From the NCBI GenBank assembly GCA_023415055.1, contig JAEZLZ010000072.1:1-33738 (forward strand): a stretch of DNA of 33,738 bases. Reading direction: 5' to 3'. Under the pieces are notes generated by a model, which did no database searches, was not told the origin of the DNA, and saw only the letters and a program-made list of their open reading frames with translations. Position numbers and translations under genes: made by a program. Positions 7,423-15,384 of the stretch are shown here, one piece after another (the first letter of the stretch is position 1; each line of letters starts with the position of its first letter). The stretch comes from Bacillota bacterium (GTDB lineage: Bacteria; Bacillota; Clostridia; Lachnospirales; Lachnospiraceae).

Positions 7423-7914
7423 ATGAAGGTTCTGATCGTAAGTGACACTCATGGCAGAAACCACTATCTGATTGATACGATTGAACGAGTGAGTCCCATT
7501 GATTTATTAATTCACCTGGGCGATTTTGAGAGTGGTGAGGAATATATCAGATCAATGATTCATTGCCCTTCGGAATTTGTATCAGGCAATAATGATTTCT
7601 TTAATGGTTTACCTAAGGATAAACTGATTCATATCGGGAAGTACAGCGTATTATTGACACATGGTCATCGCTACGGTGTGAACTTCAGTACTGGAGCAAT
7701 TATTGAGGCGGCGGAAAAGTATCATGCGGATATCGTAATGTTCGGACATACCCACATTCCATTAATTGATCTGACGGGCAACGTCTGGACTATCAATCCG
7801 GGCAGCCTTTCTTTACCGAGACAAAATGGGAGGATTCCCACATTTATTATAATGGATATCGATTCGCAGGGAGAAGCTCATTTTACATTGAATTATTATA
7901 AGGAAAAAGATTAA
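7423..7914 (+). CDS. YfcE/MJ0936-family metallophosphoesterase
   Basis: This 163-aa calcineurin-like phosphodiesterase has all metal-binding motifs: SDTH (7-10), LGD (32-34), GNND (55-58), THGH (79-82) and GHTH (108-111). Members hydrolyse phosphodiesters with Mn2+; physiological substrates are not settled. Its place directly after rdgB is typical and suggests cotranscription. There is no signal peptide, so it is cytoplasmic. Confidence 0.92.
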   Translation: MKVLIVSDTHGRNHYLIDTIERVSPIDLLIHLGDFESGEEYIRSMIHCPSEFVSGNNDFFNGLPKDKLIHIGKYSVLLTHGHRYGVNFSTGAIIEAAEKYHADIVMFGHTHIPLIDLTGNVWTINPGSLSLPRQNGRIPTFIIMDIDSQGEAHFTLNYYKEKD

Positions 7915-7986
7915 GCTGTTGATTTTTCCCTTATTTTATGCTTTGTTGCAGTAATTTTAAAAAAAGAAAAAAGTTATAAAAATGTG

Positions 7987-8015
7987 TTGACAATAATGGA
8001 ATGCTATTATATAAT
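7987..8015 (+). promoter_or_regulatory. Consensus promoter of the tRNA operon
   Basis: TTGACA, a 17-nt spacer and TATAAT match the sigma-A consensus at all 12 positions. It stands 130 nt upstream of tRNA-Pro, as expected for a highly expressed stable-RNA operon. The leader 8022-8144 holds no gene I can recognise. Confidence 0.92.
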
Positions 8016-8144
8016 AAATCTTGCGTCACGGCTGGAACGAGTGAAAAACCTTGAAAATGCACAACATATGATATGCATGGAACTTATGCAGTCACATGAG
8101 TGAAAAGTTAAGAACCGGAAAGCAATTCATGGATTAATTTAATT

Positions 8145-8218
8145 CGGGGTGTGGCTCAGCTTGGTGGAGCGCTTGGTTTGGGACCAAGAGGTCGCAGGTT
8201 CGAATCCTGTCACCCCGA
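8145..8218 (+). tRNA. tRNA-Pro (anticodon UGG)
   Basis: This is a 74-nt cloverleaf. The acceptor CGGGGTG pairs with CACCCCG, with discriminator A. The anticodon loop TTTGGGA between CTTGG and CCAAG gives UGG. It is the first gene of the seven-tRNA cluster. Confidence 0.97.
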
Positions 8219-8314
8219 CTTGGAAGCAATTCAGGAAGCCTAATCGCTAACTAATTACAGCTGGTTGCATAATATGGGCAGTCGCGATATACAATAACAT
8301 AATAGTAATCTTAT

Positions 8315-8385
8315 GCGGGTGTAGTTCAATGGTAGAACACTAGCCTTCCAAGCTAGATACGTGGGTTCGATTCCCATCACCCGCT
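8315..8385 (+). tRNA. tRNA-Gly (anticodon UCC)
   Basis: This is a 71-nt cloverleaf. The acceptor GCGGGTG pairs with CACCCGC, with discriminator T. The anticodon loop CTTCCAA between CTAGC and GCTAG gives UCC. Confidence 0.97.
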
Positions 8386-8431
8386 TGATATTTGGAATTA
8401 TGAATAACATAAGACCGTATCACACCATAAT

Positions 8432-8505
8432 GTGCTAGTAGCTCAGTTGGATAGAGCAACGGCCTTCTAAGCCGTGTGTCGGGGGTTCGAATCCCTTCTG
8501 GCACA
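8432..8505 (+). tRNA. tRNA-Arg (anticodon UCU)
   Basis: This is a 74-nt cloverleaf. The acceptor GTGCTAG pairs with CTGGCAC with one G-U pair, and the discriminator is A. The anticodon loop CTTCTAA between ACGGC and GCCGT gives UCU. Confidence 0.96.
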
Positions 8506-8537
8506 TTTTTCATCTATTGATTTAGTTGAAAAGGTAT

Positions 8538-8612
8538 GGTGGGTATAGCGCAGTTGGTTAGCGCGCCAGATTGTGGCTCTGGAGGCCAAGGGTTCGAATC
8601 CCTTTACCCACC
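8538..8612 (+). tRNA. tRNA-His (anticodon GUG)
   Basis: The acceptor GTGGGTA pairs with TACCCAC, and the encoded extra G at -1 (8538) faces C73 (8612), the identity pair of tRNA-His. The anticodon loop TTGTGGC between CCAGA and TCTGG gives GUG. Confidence 0.97.
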
Positions 8613-8690
8613 CTATATTGAATTTACTGAAAAGTCTGAAAAGACTTTTCGTTTTTTCAATAAAGGTGTTTTTTTATGTATATCTTATAG

Positions 8691-8763
8691 TGGGCTATCG
8701 CCAAGCGGTAAGGCACAGGACTTTGACTCCTGCATTACGGTGGTTCAAATCCACCTAGCCCAG
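8691..8763 (+). tRNA. tRNA-Gln (anticodon UUG)
   Basis: This is a 73-nt cloverleaf. The acceptor TGGGCTA pairs with TAGCCCA, with discriminator G. The anticodon loop CTTTGAC between CAGGA and TCCTG gives UUG. Its 3' acceptor strand is complementary to part of the duplicated spacer that follows. Confidence 0.96.
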
Positions 8764-8764
8764 T

Positions 8765-8880
8765 TTTTGATCAAGACCAAGATTGTTTTAGAGAGTAGAA
8801 ACAAAAACTGGGCTTGACCAGCTTTTGATCAAGACCAAGATTGTTTTAGAGAGTAGAAACAAAAACTGGGCTTGACCAGC
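8765..8880 (+). repeat. 58-bp perfect tandem duplication between tRNA-Gln and tRNA-Lys
   Basis: Two identical 58-bp units (8765-8822 and 8823-8880) fill the whole spacer. Each unit contains CAAAAACTGGGCT (8802-8814 and 8860-8872), the exact reverse complement of AGCCCAGTTTTTG (8757-8769), which is the 3' acceptor end of tRNA-Gln plus its trailer. The transcript could therefore form a 13-bp stem that sequesters the tRNA-Gln 3' end. Confidence 0.97.
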
Positions 8881-8885
8881 TTTTT

Positions 8886-8958
8886 GGGATATTAGCTCAG
8901 TCGGTAGAGCACATGACTTTTAATCATGGTGTCCCGGGTTCGAACCCCGGATGTCTCA
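8886..8958 (+). tRNA. tRNA-Lys (anticodon UUU)
   Basis: This is a 73-nt cloverleaf. The acceptor GGGATAT pairs with ATGTCTC through two G-U pairs, with discriminator A. The anticodon loop CTTTTAA between CATGA and TCATG gives UUU. Confidence 0.96.
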
Positions 8959-9001
8959 TTTTACTATGGAATTGTTCGTGAATTCCATAAGTAAAAATTA
9001 T

Positions 9002-9081
9002 GCGGATGTGGCGGAACTGGCAGACGCGCTAGACTTAGGATCTAGTGGGAGACCGTGCAGGTTCAATTCCTGTCATCCGCA
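9002..9081 (+). tRNA. tRNA-Leu (anticodon UAG)
   Basis: This is an 80-nt class II tRNA. The acceptor GCGGATG pairs with CATCCGC, with discriminator A. The anticodon loop CTTAGGA between CTAGA and TCTAG gives UAG, and a variable arm is present. It is the last gene of the cluster. Confidence 0.96.
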
Positions 9082-9086
9082 TTAAA

Positions 9087-9128
9087 GAAAAACCGGAGAA
9101 TTCACGCAATGTGATTCTCCGGTTTTTC
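9087..9128 (+). terminator. Terminator of the tRNA operon
   Basis: GAAAAACCGGAGAAT (9087-9101) pairs with ATTCTCCGGTTTTTC (9114-9128), a 15-bp stem ending in a T-run, 5 nt after tRNA-Leu. The A-run could also let it stop the convergent AEC transporter transcript. Confidence 0.93.
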
Positions 9129-9179
9129 TCTTGTATTATTTAATTACCGTAATAGTCAAGTCTGATCTCTTATTGTGAC

Positions 9180-10127
9180 TTAGATAAAGCATAAAGTCTT
9201 CAACAGATATACCAGGAAAAATATCGTGATGATGCTGATGATTGAGGTAAATACTACAATTTGTCCCGCTAGTTCCCCATCTGCCTCCATCTCTACAGCC
9301 ATAGTAAAGGATGAGACTGCGGTTGGCGACGCGGCAAGCCCGATTAAAGCAACTAACTCATCATTGCGGAACCCGAGTCCTATCGCTACAGCGAGGACAG
9401 CAACAGGGAAGAGAACAAGTTTTCCGAGGAGGGCACCGATCAGATATTTTAGGTTTACTGTGATTCTATCAAAACGGAAGGTTCCCCCAAGTACAACAAA
9501 AGCGAGAGGTGTCGCAACCTTCGAAAGGGAAGATATTGGTGTTATTATGAGATCGGGAAGCTGAATATGTAAGAGCAATAATAGAAAGGCGATAAAGGAT
9601 GCAATAATTAACGGGTTTTTTAATATATTCAGAACTATATTTTTATAATTAACCTTACTTCCACGGTAATATTCCAGAACGATTACTGCGAGAACATTGA
9701 ATAGCGGAACAACAAAGGCAGCCAGCAGTGATACGGCTCCAATCCGATTCTCCCCGTAAATAGAAGCTGCGATCGGAATACCGAAGAGTACAAGGTTACT
9801 ACGAAAGATACCTTGAATCATAACACTGCATTTTTTCTTATCCTTAATGATTCGGGGGAATAGAAAATGCATAAATACAACTGACAGTACAACACTAATA
9901 ACAGATATGAGCACAAGCGCTCCATTCTTCCTATTGAAAGCCTCCTCCAGCTTCAATGAATAGATATTCAAGAATAACAGCAGCGGAAGAAATACACGGA
10001 AGACGAGCTTGTTCATTACATTTAGCGAATGAGCATCTGTTATCTTTCTTCTCTGCAATGTGTATCCAACTGCCATCTGCAGCATTAGTGGAGATACTAC
10101 ACTAAAAGCTAAAACTATATTATTCAA
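9180..10127 (-). CDS. AEC-family (auxin efflux carrier-like) transporter
   Basis: This 315-aa integral membrane protein has about ten hydrophobic helices and the duplicated five-helix layout of the AEC family (Mem_trans). The family pattern is visible in NKLVFRVFLPLLLF near the N-terminus and in ASPTAVSSFTMAVEM near the C-terminus. Bacterial members export or exchange organic acids such as malate or malonate, but the substrate cannot be read from sequence. I chose TTG at 10127 because AAAGGA stands about 9 nt upstream. A longer reading from GTG at 10172 has no ribosome binding site and would add a polar 15-residue extension. It is divergent from ktrB. Confidence 0.85.
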   Translation of the reverse strand: MNNIVLAFSVVSPLMLQMAVGYTLQRRKITDAHSLNVMNKLVFRVFLPLLLFLNIYSLKLEEAFNRKNGALVLISVISVVLSVVFMHFLFPRIIKDKKKCSVMIQGIFRSNLVLFGIPIAASIYGENRIGAVSLLAAFVVPLFNVLAVIVLEYYRGSKVNYKNIVLNILKNPLIIASFIAFLLLLLHIQLPDLIITPISSLSKVATPLAFVVLGGTFRFDRITVNLKYLIGALLGKLVLFPVAVLAVAIGLGFRNDELVALIGLAASPTAVSSFTMAVEMEADGELAGQIVVFTSIISIITIFFLVYLLKTLCFI

Positions 10128-10434
10128 GTGATTCAGTCCTTTTAATTTATTGCCCGCAATTTGTACAAGCACACATTTGCCTAGCTTCTATTATTCTAGC
10201 ATAAGAGTAGTGCAAAATCTAGTCTGACAACAAAAGAAATCAAGAGGCATTGCCAAGGAATTTAGATCCGTATCTAAAACTAAAGTGATAATCTTGATAC
10301 AATATTAACATTAAAATAATTTTCTTAATACCATCTTTACTTAAGCTGTGATAAAATAATAACGTTACGAATAAATACCTTTATAAGAAATTGAGTAATA
10401 ACAATAACATGACAAAAGAATTGAGGTTTCAGAT
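10128..10434. other. Divergent intergenic region between AEC and ktrB genes
   Basis: This 307-bp AT-rich gap must hold the ktrB promoter, but I see no clear -35/-10 pair. I looked for a c-di-AMP (ydaO-type) riboswitch, which often precedes potassium-uptake genes, and found no matching conserved segments. Confidence 0.4.
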
Positions 10435-11727
10435 ATGAGCTTTATTAAAAAAATGAACCCGGGACGTTATATTGCACTTGGCTTTGCAATGGTAATATTA
10501 CTAGGAGCGTTCATTTTATTTCTTCCCTTTTCCCATAGAGAAGGAGTTGATGTCGCATTTATTGATGCATTATTTACATCAACCAGTGCAGTATGTGTTA
10601 CCGGCCTTAATGTAGTTGATACTTATGATACATACAATGTGTTTGGGCAAATTATTATAGCAGTATTGATCCAAATTGGTGGTCTGGGTGTTACTTCGGT
10701 AGGTGTTGGATTTATGCTTCTCGCAAGAAGAAAGGTTGACTTCAAAGATCGAATTCTTGTTAAGGAAGCATTAAATTTGAATTCTATGAAGGGCGTCGTT
10801 AAGCTGGTAAGATCCATTTTACTGATGACACTGTGCTTTGAGACGGTAGGTGCAACATTAAGCTTTATTGTTTTTTCGCAGGACTTACCTTTGCCGAGAG
10901 CTTTTGGAGCCAGCCTGTTCCATGCTGTATCCTCCTTTAATAATGCCGGATTTGATGTCCTCGGTGGCTTTAAGGGGCTTGTGGATTATAAAGCTAATAT
11001 ATTATTAAATTTGACTACCTGCGGGTTAATCATATTTGGTGGTTTAGGTTTTGTAGTTATTAAAGAAATCATATATAAGCATTCCTTTAAGAAGTACAGC
11101 CTCCATTCTAAAATTGTTATTAGTATGACCTTATTTTTGCTGATTATTGGTACAGTTCTCTTGAAGCTGACGGAGGATATCAGTTGGCTGGGTGCTTTCT
11201 TCTTTAGCACCTCAGCGAGAACAGCGGGTTTCTCCACTTATCCGGTAGGAAACTTTACCAACGCCGGCTTGTTTATACTGATTATTCTGATGTTTATTGG
11301 TGCATCCCCCGGTTCTACCGGTGGTGGTATCAAGACAACGACAGCATTTACTTTATTTCGGACCGCATTTGGCTTGTCAACAAATAAACCCTGCGGTGCA
11401 TATAAGAGAAAGCTTCCTGCAGAAATTGTGATGAAGGCCTTTTTACTGGCTTTTCTGGCAATGGTTTTAGTGTGCTTTTCAACTCTGCTATTATGTATCT
11501 TTGAACCGGAGTATACTTTTATGCAGTTGCTCTTTGAAGTAGTCTCAGGTTTTGGTACGGTTGGTTTATCGACAGGAATAACGCCTGACTTGAATCCGAT
11601 CAGTGAGTTTATTATCATTATTACGATGTATATCGGCAGAGTAGGTCCATTAACGATTGCGTCTCTCTGGTCTGTAAAACCGATGACCAGTATCAGCTAT
11701 TCGGAAGAAGCAATTACGATTGGATAA
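10435..11727 (+). CDS. ktrB: KtrB-type potassium channel subunit (TrkH family)
   Basis: This 430-aa membrane protein has the four M1-P-M2 repeats of the TrkH/KtrB superfamily. Each selectivity-filter loop is visible: VCVTGL (53-58), NNAGFD (169-174), RTAGFST (262-268) and GTVGLST (374-380), with the key glycine in each. The length suits KtrB rather than the longer TrkH. It imports potassium, coupled with sodium in known systems, and is gated by a cytoplasmic RCK octamer. The glycine/serine-rich SPGSTGGGIK (291-300) matches the intramembrane gating loop. The ktrA gene follows 30 nt downstream, so the two form one operon. Confidence 0.95.
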   Translation: MSFIKKMNPGRYIALGFAMVILLGAFILFLPFSHREGVDVAFIDALFTSTSAVCVTGLNVVDTYDTYNVFGQIIIAVLIQIGGLGVTSVGVGFMLLARRKVDFKDRILVKEALNLNSMKGVVKLVRSILLMTLCFETVGATLSFIVFSQDLPLPRAFGASLFHAVSSFNNAGFDVLGGFKGLVDYKANILLNLTTCGLIIFGGLGFVVIKEIIYKHSFKKYSLHSKIVISMTLFLLIIGTVLLKLTEDISWLGAFFFSTSARTAGFSTYPVGNFTNAGLFILIILMFIGASPGSTGGGIKTTTAFTLFRTAFGLSTNKPCGAYKRKLPAEIVMKAFLLAFLAMVLVCFSTLLLCIFEPEYTFMQLLFEVVSGFGTVGLSTGITPDLNPISEFIIIITMYIGRVGPLTIASLWSVKPMTSISYSEEAITIG

Positions 11728-11757
11728 ATTGGTGGGAGATTGCCCAAGGAGGAAATT

Positions 11758-12429
11758 ATGTTACATCATAGATCAATTATTGAATTTGGAATTATCGGGT
11801 TGGGTCGTTTTGGGTATGCTCTTACCAAGACACTTGCTGCGGCAGGAAAAGAAATCCTCGCTATTGATACGATCGAAAGCAGGGTGAAACAGGTACGTAG
11901 TTTTACTGAAAGTGCTTTTGTTGTTGGTACCCTGGATAAGGAGACACTGGAGGATGCGGGAATACAGAACTGTGAGACGGTTATCGTTTGTATCGGTGAC
12001 AGTATAGATGTTAGCGTATTGACTACACTAAATGTAATCAGTATGGGAGTTCCCAGAGTTATAGCCAGAGCGATGAGCTATGAGCAGGGTTTGATATTGG
12101 AGAAAATCGGAGCGGAGGTTATCTATCCCGAGAATGATATGGCAGTTCGCCTTGCGAATAAGCTGATCAATTCCAGTATCATGGAGACAATTGAACTGAG
12201 AGGAGATATTGCAATCACTGAGCTAAGATTAACTGCCAATGTATCAAATCAGACAGTTCAACAGTTGAATATTCGACAGAAATACAATTTAAATATCATA
12301 GCGCTGGAGCATAATGGAGAGACAACGACTGAAATCGCCCCAGAATGTGTATTATACCAGGGAGATAATATCGTTGTAATAGGCCAAAGGGATAATATTA
12401 AGAAACTAGAAAACTATTTATCAAAGTAA
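11758..12429 (+). CDS. ktrA: KtrA-type RCK regulatory subunit
   Basis: This 223-aa protein has an RCK_N Rossmann domain (about 1-135, with nucleotide-binding GIIGLGRFG) and an RCK_C domain (about 140-223). RCK_N binds ATP/ADP or NAD(H) to gate KtrB; RCK_C is a c-di-AMP site in some relatives. I chose ATG 11758 because AAGGAGG (11746-11752) is directly upstream; an in-frame TTG at 11740 would place that site inside the gene. It sits next to ktrB and is followed by an intrinsic terminator. It is closely similar to the second RCK gene at 14149. Confidence 0.94.
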   Translation: MLHHRSIIEFGIIGLGRFGYALTKTLAAAGKEILAIDTIESRVKQVRSFTESAFVVGTLDKETLEDAGIQNCETVIVCIGDSIDVSVLTTLNVISMGVPRVIARAMSYEQGLILEKIGAEVIYPENDMAVRLANKLINSSIMETIELRGDIAITELRLTANVSNQTVQQLNIRQKYNLNIIALEHNGETTTEIAPECVLYQGDNIVVIGQRDNIKKLENYLSK

Positions 12430-12475
12430 TTAATCCGACAAAACAAGTTATTCCTTTTTGTTAGATGATAGCTAC

Positions 12476-12507
12476 AGGTCATGCGGATAATTCGTATGAC
12501 CTTTTTC
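12476..12507 (+). terminator. Terminator of the ktrBA operon
   Basis: AGGTCATGCG (12476-12485) pairs with CGTATGACCT (12493-12502) with one G-U pair and a 7-nt loop, followed by TTTTTC. It lies 46 nt after ktrA. Confidence 0.85.
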
Positions 12508-12583
12508 ATATCGATAGGAGGATCAATACACTGTATTTTCCAGTACTTTCATAAAACACATGGTAATACCACATCTTTTGTGA

Positions 12584-12759
12584 TATACTAAAGGCGTAGT
12601 GAGTTTACTGCAAGCTTGCTTGCAAGTAAACGATCGGAGCCGACGACCATGAACTGCTTTTGTTCATGGTATACTAAAGGCGTAGTGATTAGTGCGAGAA
12701 TTGCATTCGCACTGCAAGCTTGCTTGCAAGTAAACGATCGGAGCCGACTACCATGAACT
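12584..12759 (+). repeat. Two copies of a modular palindromic intergenic repeat
   Basis: Copy A (12584-12655) and copy B (12670-12759) share TATACTAAAGGCGTAGTGA exactly and then a 49-nt block (12607-12655 and 12711-12759) with one mismatch. In A the two blocks are 4 nt apart; in B they are 22 nt apart because of an insert with AGTGCGA...TCGCACT pairing. Both carry the palindrome GCAAGCTTGCTTGC, and in A GTTTACT...AGTAAAC extends it. ACCATGAAC and GTTCATGGT form a perfect hairpin between the copies. The array ends 38 nt before the corC-like start. It looks like a small non-coding repeat element; no transposase is present. Confidence 0.85.
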
Positions 12760-12797
12760 TACTAAAAGAAAGCCGATAATACGGAGGAGTACAAAAA

Positions 12798-14117
12798 ATG
12801 CCAGAAGCGGAAACAGCCAATATTTTAGGACAAATTATAATTCTAATTATACTAACAGCAATCAATGCCTTTTTCTCATGCGCAGAAATGGCAATGGTTT
12901 CATCAAATAAAAGCAAAATCAGAAGATTTGCTGAGGAAGGGAAGAAGAGCGCGAGACTGGTTCAGCAGTTCAATGAGGAACCGACGAAGTTTTTGTCAAC
13001 CATTCAGGTAGCAATTACGCTTGCCGGATTTTTCTCCAGTGCATCTGCTGCACAGGGGCTTTCCCATCCACTTAGTACCTGGCTTAGCAGCAGGAATATT
13101 CCATATGGTGATCAGATATCCTTAATTGCGGTTACACTGATATTATCCTACTTTACTCTTGTATTCGGCGAGCTTGTTCCGAAGAAGGTGGCTTTGCAGA
13201 AGCCGGAAGCTATTAGTATGTTTTGTGTTAAACCGATCAAGACTGTTTCCAAGGCAGCATCTCCCTTCATTAAGCTGCTGACCTTTTCTACAAATCTTGT
13301 CACCATGCCTTTTGGAATTAAAGAGGGCAACACAGAGGAGATACTATCAAGGGAGGAATTGATCTCCTTGGTGAACGAAGGTCAGGCACATGGAGTATTG
13401 AATAAGAAAGAGAAGGAAATGATCAATTCCATAATGGAATTCGATGAGAAAACAGCGAAAGAGATCATGACTCCAAGAATTAATGTTTTCGCTATCGATA
13501 TTTCTGCTCCGAAGGAGGAGTATCTTGAGGAACTGATGAATACCAAGTATACCCGTATCCCGGTATATGAGGAGGACATTGACAATATCATCGGTATGCT
13601 ATATATCAAGGATTTTTTAAAGGAAGCAGTAAAACGAGGTTATAAAAATATTGATGTTAAAACCATTATGAAAAAGCCCTATCTTGTTCCTGAGAGCAAG
13701 ATAATCAAAGATCTATTTCGAGAGCTTCAGATATCGAAGAAGCAGATTGCTGTGTTGATTGATGAGTATGGCGGCTTTGCAGGTATTGTAACGATGGAAG
13801 ATCTGGTAGAAGAGGTCATGGGTGATATTGAGGATGAATATGACCCGATTTACTATAAAATCAAGAAGGTGGATGATTCTACCTATTTGATTGATGGTTT
13901 GGCAACCCTAGATGAAATAAATTTAAAATTAGATTTACAGTTATATTCAGAGAACTATGATACCTTATCGGGTTATTTGATCGACCATATGGGATCGATT
14001 CCCCAGGAAAATGATGATAGAACGATAGAGATTGATAATCTTGTATTTAAACTGGAGAGTGTGAAAAACAAGAGAATTGACAAGATAAAGCTCTATATAG
14101 GTAAGGAAGAAGAATAG
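12798..14117 (+). CDS. CNNM/CBS/CorC_HlyC-domain membrane protein (hemolysin family)
   Basis: This 439-aa protein has the standard architecture of the CNNM/CorC (YfjD/TlyC) family. An N-terminal DUF21/CNNM transmembrane domain has about four helices (residues 1-190), including NAFFSCAEMAMVS and FGELVPKKVALQ. A CBS pair (about 205-345) and a C-terminal CorC_HlyC domain (about 360-439) follow. Members export magnesium or sodium, or regulate Mg homeostasis; the old hemolysin label is not supported by experiment for most. The CBS pair probably binds adenine nucleotides. ACGGAGGAG precedes the start. A second KtrA-like gene follows 31 nt downstream, presumably in the same operon. Confidence 0.93.
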   Translation: MPEAETANILGQIIILIILTAINAFFSCAEMAMVSSNKSKIRRFAEEGKKSARLVQQFNEEPTKFLSTIQVAITLAGFFSSASAAQGLSHPLSTWLSSRNIPYGDQISLIAVTLILSYFTLVFGELVPKKVALQKPEAISMFCVKPIKTVSKAASPFIKLLTFSTNLVTMPFGIKEGNTEEILSREELISLVNEGQAHGVLNKKEKEMINSIMEFDEKTAKEIMTPRINVFAIDISAPKEEYLEELMNTKYTRIPVYEEDIDNIIGMLYIKDFLKEAVKRGYKNIDVKTIMKKPYLVPESKIIKDLFRELQISKKQIAVLIDEYGGFAGIVTMEDLVEEVMGDIEDEYDPIYYKIKKVDDSTYLIDGLATLDEINLKLDLQLYSENYDTLSGYLIDHMGSIPQENDDRTIEIDNLVFKLESVKNKRIDKIKLYIGKEEE

Positions 14118-14148
14118 AAGAAGATAGCCAGGTAAGGAGGACCATTGT

Positions 14149-14823
14149 ATGAATCATAAACCTACGATTGAGTTTGGAATTATCGGATTGGGACGGTTTG
14201 GATTTTCTCTAGCTACAACCTTAGCAGAGGCAAAGAGAGAAGTGCTGGTACTTGATAGCAGCGAAAATAAAATTAAGCAGATACGGCACCTGACTGACAA
14301 TGCACTGGTGGTCAATGATCTGACCAAGGAAGCACTGATGCAGGCTGGGGTGCAAAACTGTGAAACAGTTATCATCTGTATCGGAGAAAAGGTGGATGTC
14401 AGTATCCTTACTACCCTGAATGTAATCAGTATGGGTGTACCCAGAGTGATTGCGAAGGCGATCAGTCTTGAACAGGGTAAGATACTGGAGAAGATCGGCG
14501 CAGAAGTTATCTATCCGGAACATGATATGGCAATTCGTCTGGCAAATCGTCTTATGAATTCAAGAGTAATGGACTATATCATCTTGAATGATGATATCAC
14601 GATCACGGAACTCAAGCTGACTTCTAAGATTTCCGGTCAATCCGTTCTTCAGGCAAGTATTCGTAAAAAGTTCAAGCTGAATATCATTGCATTGGAGCAG
14701 GACAAAAAGACAATTACCGATATCACACCGGAGCTTGTTCTTTATGAGAATGATATCGCTGTAGTAGTAGGCAAGAAGGAACATATAAAGAAGTTCGAAC
14801 AGTATCTGACTTCTTCCAGATAA
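14149..14823 (+). CDS. KtrA-like RCK protein, second paralogue
   Basis: This 224-aa protein has the same two-domain layout as the KtrA at 11758. Long stretches are near-identical, such as EFGIIGLGRFG, NVISMGVPRVIA and KIGAEVIYPE. RCK_N binds nucleotide and RCK_C is the likely ligand-binding end. It has no KtrB partner of its own nearby and instead follows the CNNM/CorC gene by 31 nt. It may be an alternative gating subunit for the same KtrB, or may have been recruited to the CorC-like transporter. AAGGAGG precedes the start. A 16-bp hairpin follows the stop. Confidence 0.92.
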   Translation: MNHKPTIEFGIIGLGRFGFSLATTLAEAKREVLVLDSSENKIKQIRHLTDNALVVNDLTKEALMQAGVQNCETVIICIGEKVDVSILTTLNVISMGVPRVIAKAISLEQGKILEKIGAEVIYPEHDMAIRLANRLMNSRVMDYIILNDDITITELKLTSKISGQSVLQASIRKKFKLNIIALEQDKKTITDITPELVLYENDIAVVVGKKEHIKKFEQYLTSSR

Positions 14824-14826
14824 AAT

Positions 14827-14874
14827 CTAAAAGCCACGTAAGCATCTTGGGAGGGATTCTTACGTGGCTTTTAG
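14827..14874 (+). terminator. Hairpin terminator after the second RCK gene
   Basis: CTAAAAGCCACGTAAG (14827-14842) pairs perfectly with CTTACGTGGCTTTTAG (14859-14874) over 16 bp. The TTTT lies within the stem and the tail is CGTGTG, so termination relies mostly on the stem. It could work in both directions. Confidence 0.75.
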
Positions 14875-14920
14875 CGTGTGGGACTATCCAATGTTGTTGG
14901 ACTGGATAATTATTAAAAAT

Positions 14921-15249
14921 TTAGATATAAGCGCTATTTAGGGTCTTCCGATTTACCGGAGCTGGAACTGGTGGAGATACGCTTTCCTGCTTTTGCTTTA
15001 CTTGTTCGGAAGGCTTCTCCTGCTGCACCTTTTTTTCTTCCGGCTTAATATTTTTGATATGTGAGGTTCTGTATCAAAGACGATGGGAGCGGAAGGGTTA
15101 CTCTTAGCTTCCAGAGCGGCAGAGTCAAGTTCTCTCATAATAATAACCAAGCCTTTCTCACAACCTGAATACTTATTACTAGATCAGAAGGTGCGGTAAA
15201 TAATATTAAATCTTTGGTTCATCTGTTTGTTGTAGCAGTTAAGAAGGCT
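14921..15249 (-). pseudogene. Decayed coding remnant on the minus strand
   Basis: Reading the minus strand gives protein-like sequence in two frames. From about 15249 down to about 15052 one frame reads CYNKQMNQRFNIIYRTF, a TGA stop (15184-15186), then SGCEKGLVIIMRELDSAALE and KSNPSAPIVFDTEPHISK. At the T-run 15051-15055 the reading must shift by one base to continue as KPEEKKVQQEKPSEQ, then SVSPPVPAPVNRKTLNSAYI and a stop at 14921. The Lys/Glu/Gln-rich linker followed by a Pro/Val tail looks like real C-terminal protein sequence. One stop and one frameshift would inactivate it. I do not recognise the family. A chance open frame cannot be excluded. Confidence 0.4.
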
Positions 15250-15384
15250 TTATGTAAACCCGCTATTGATCCTAGCTAATTTTTACCATGTTAGAAGCCG
15301 TTTATTGCACGAATACATGAATAGTGAATAAACTGTATTGAGATTAGGATTACAGCAATTCTCTATGTTTACAAGGAGGTTACT
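15250..15384. promoter_or_regulatory. Upstream region of the proline-stalk protein gene
   Basis: The promoter of the next gene must lie here or in the pseudogene, but I see no clear sigma-A pair. AAGGAGGT (15375-15382) is the ribosome binding site. Confidence 0.35.

Noticed and set aside
8536..8817. 93-codon ORF across the tRNA cluster
   Set aside because: It runs through tRNA-His and tRNA-Gln genes, which fold as proper cloverleafs.
10128..10434. c-di-AMP riboswitch before ktrB
   Set aside because: I could not find the conserved segments of the ydaO-type riboswitch in this gap.
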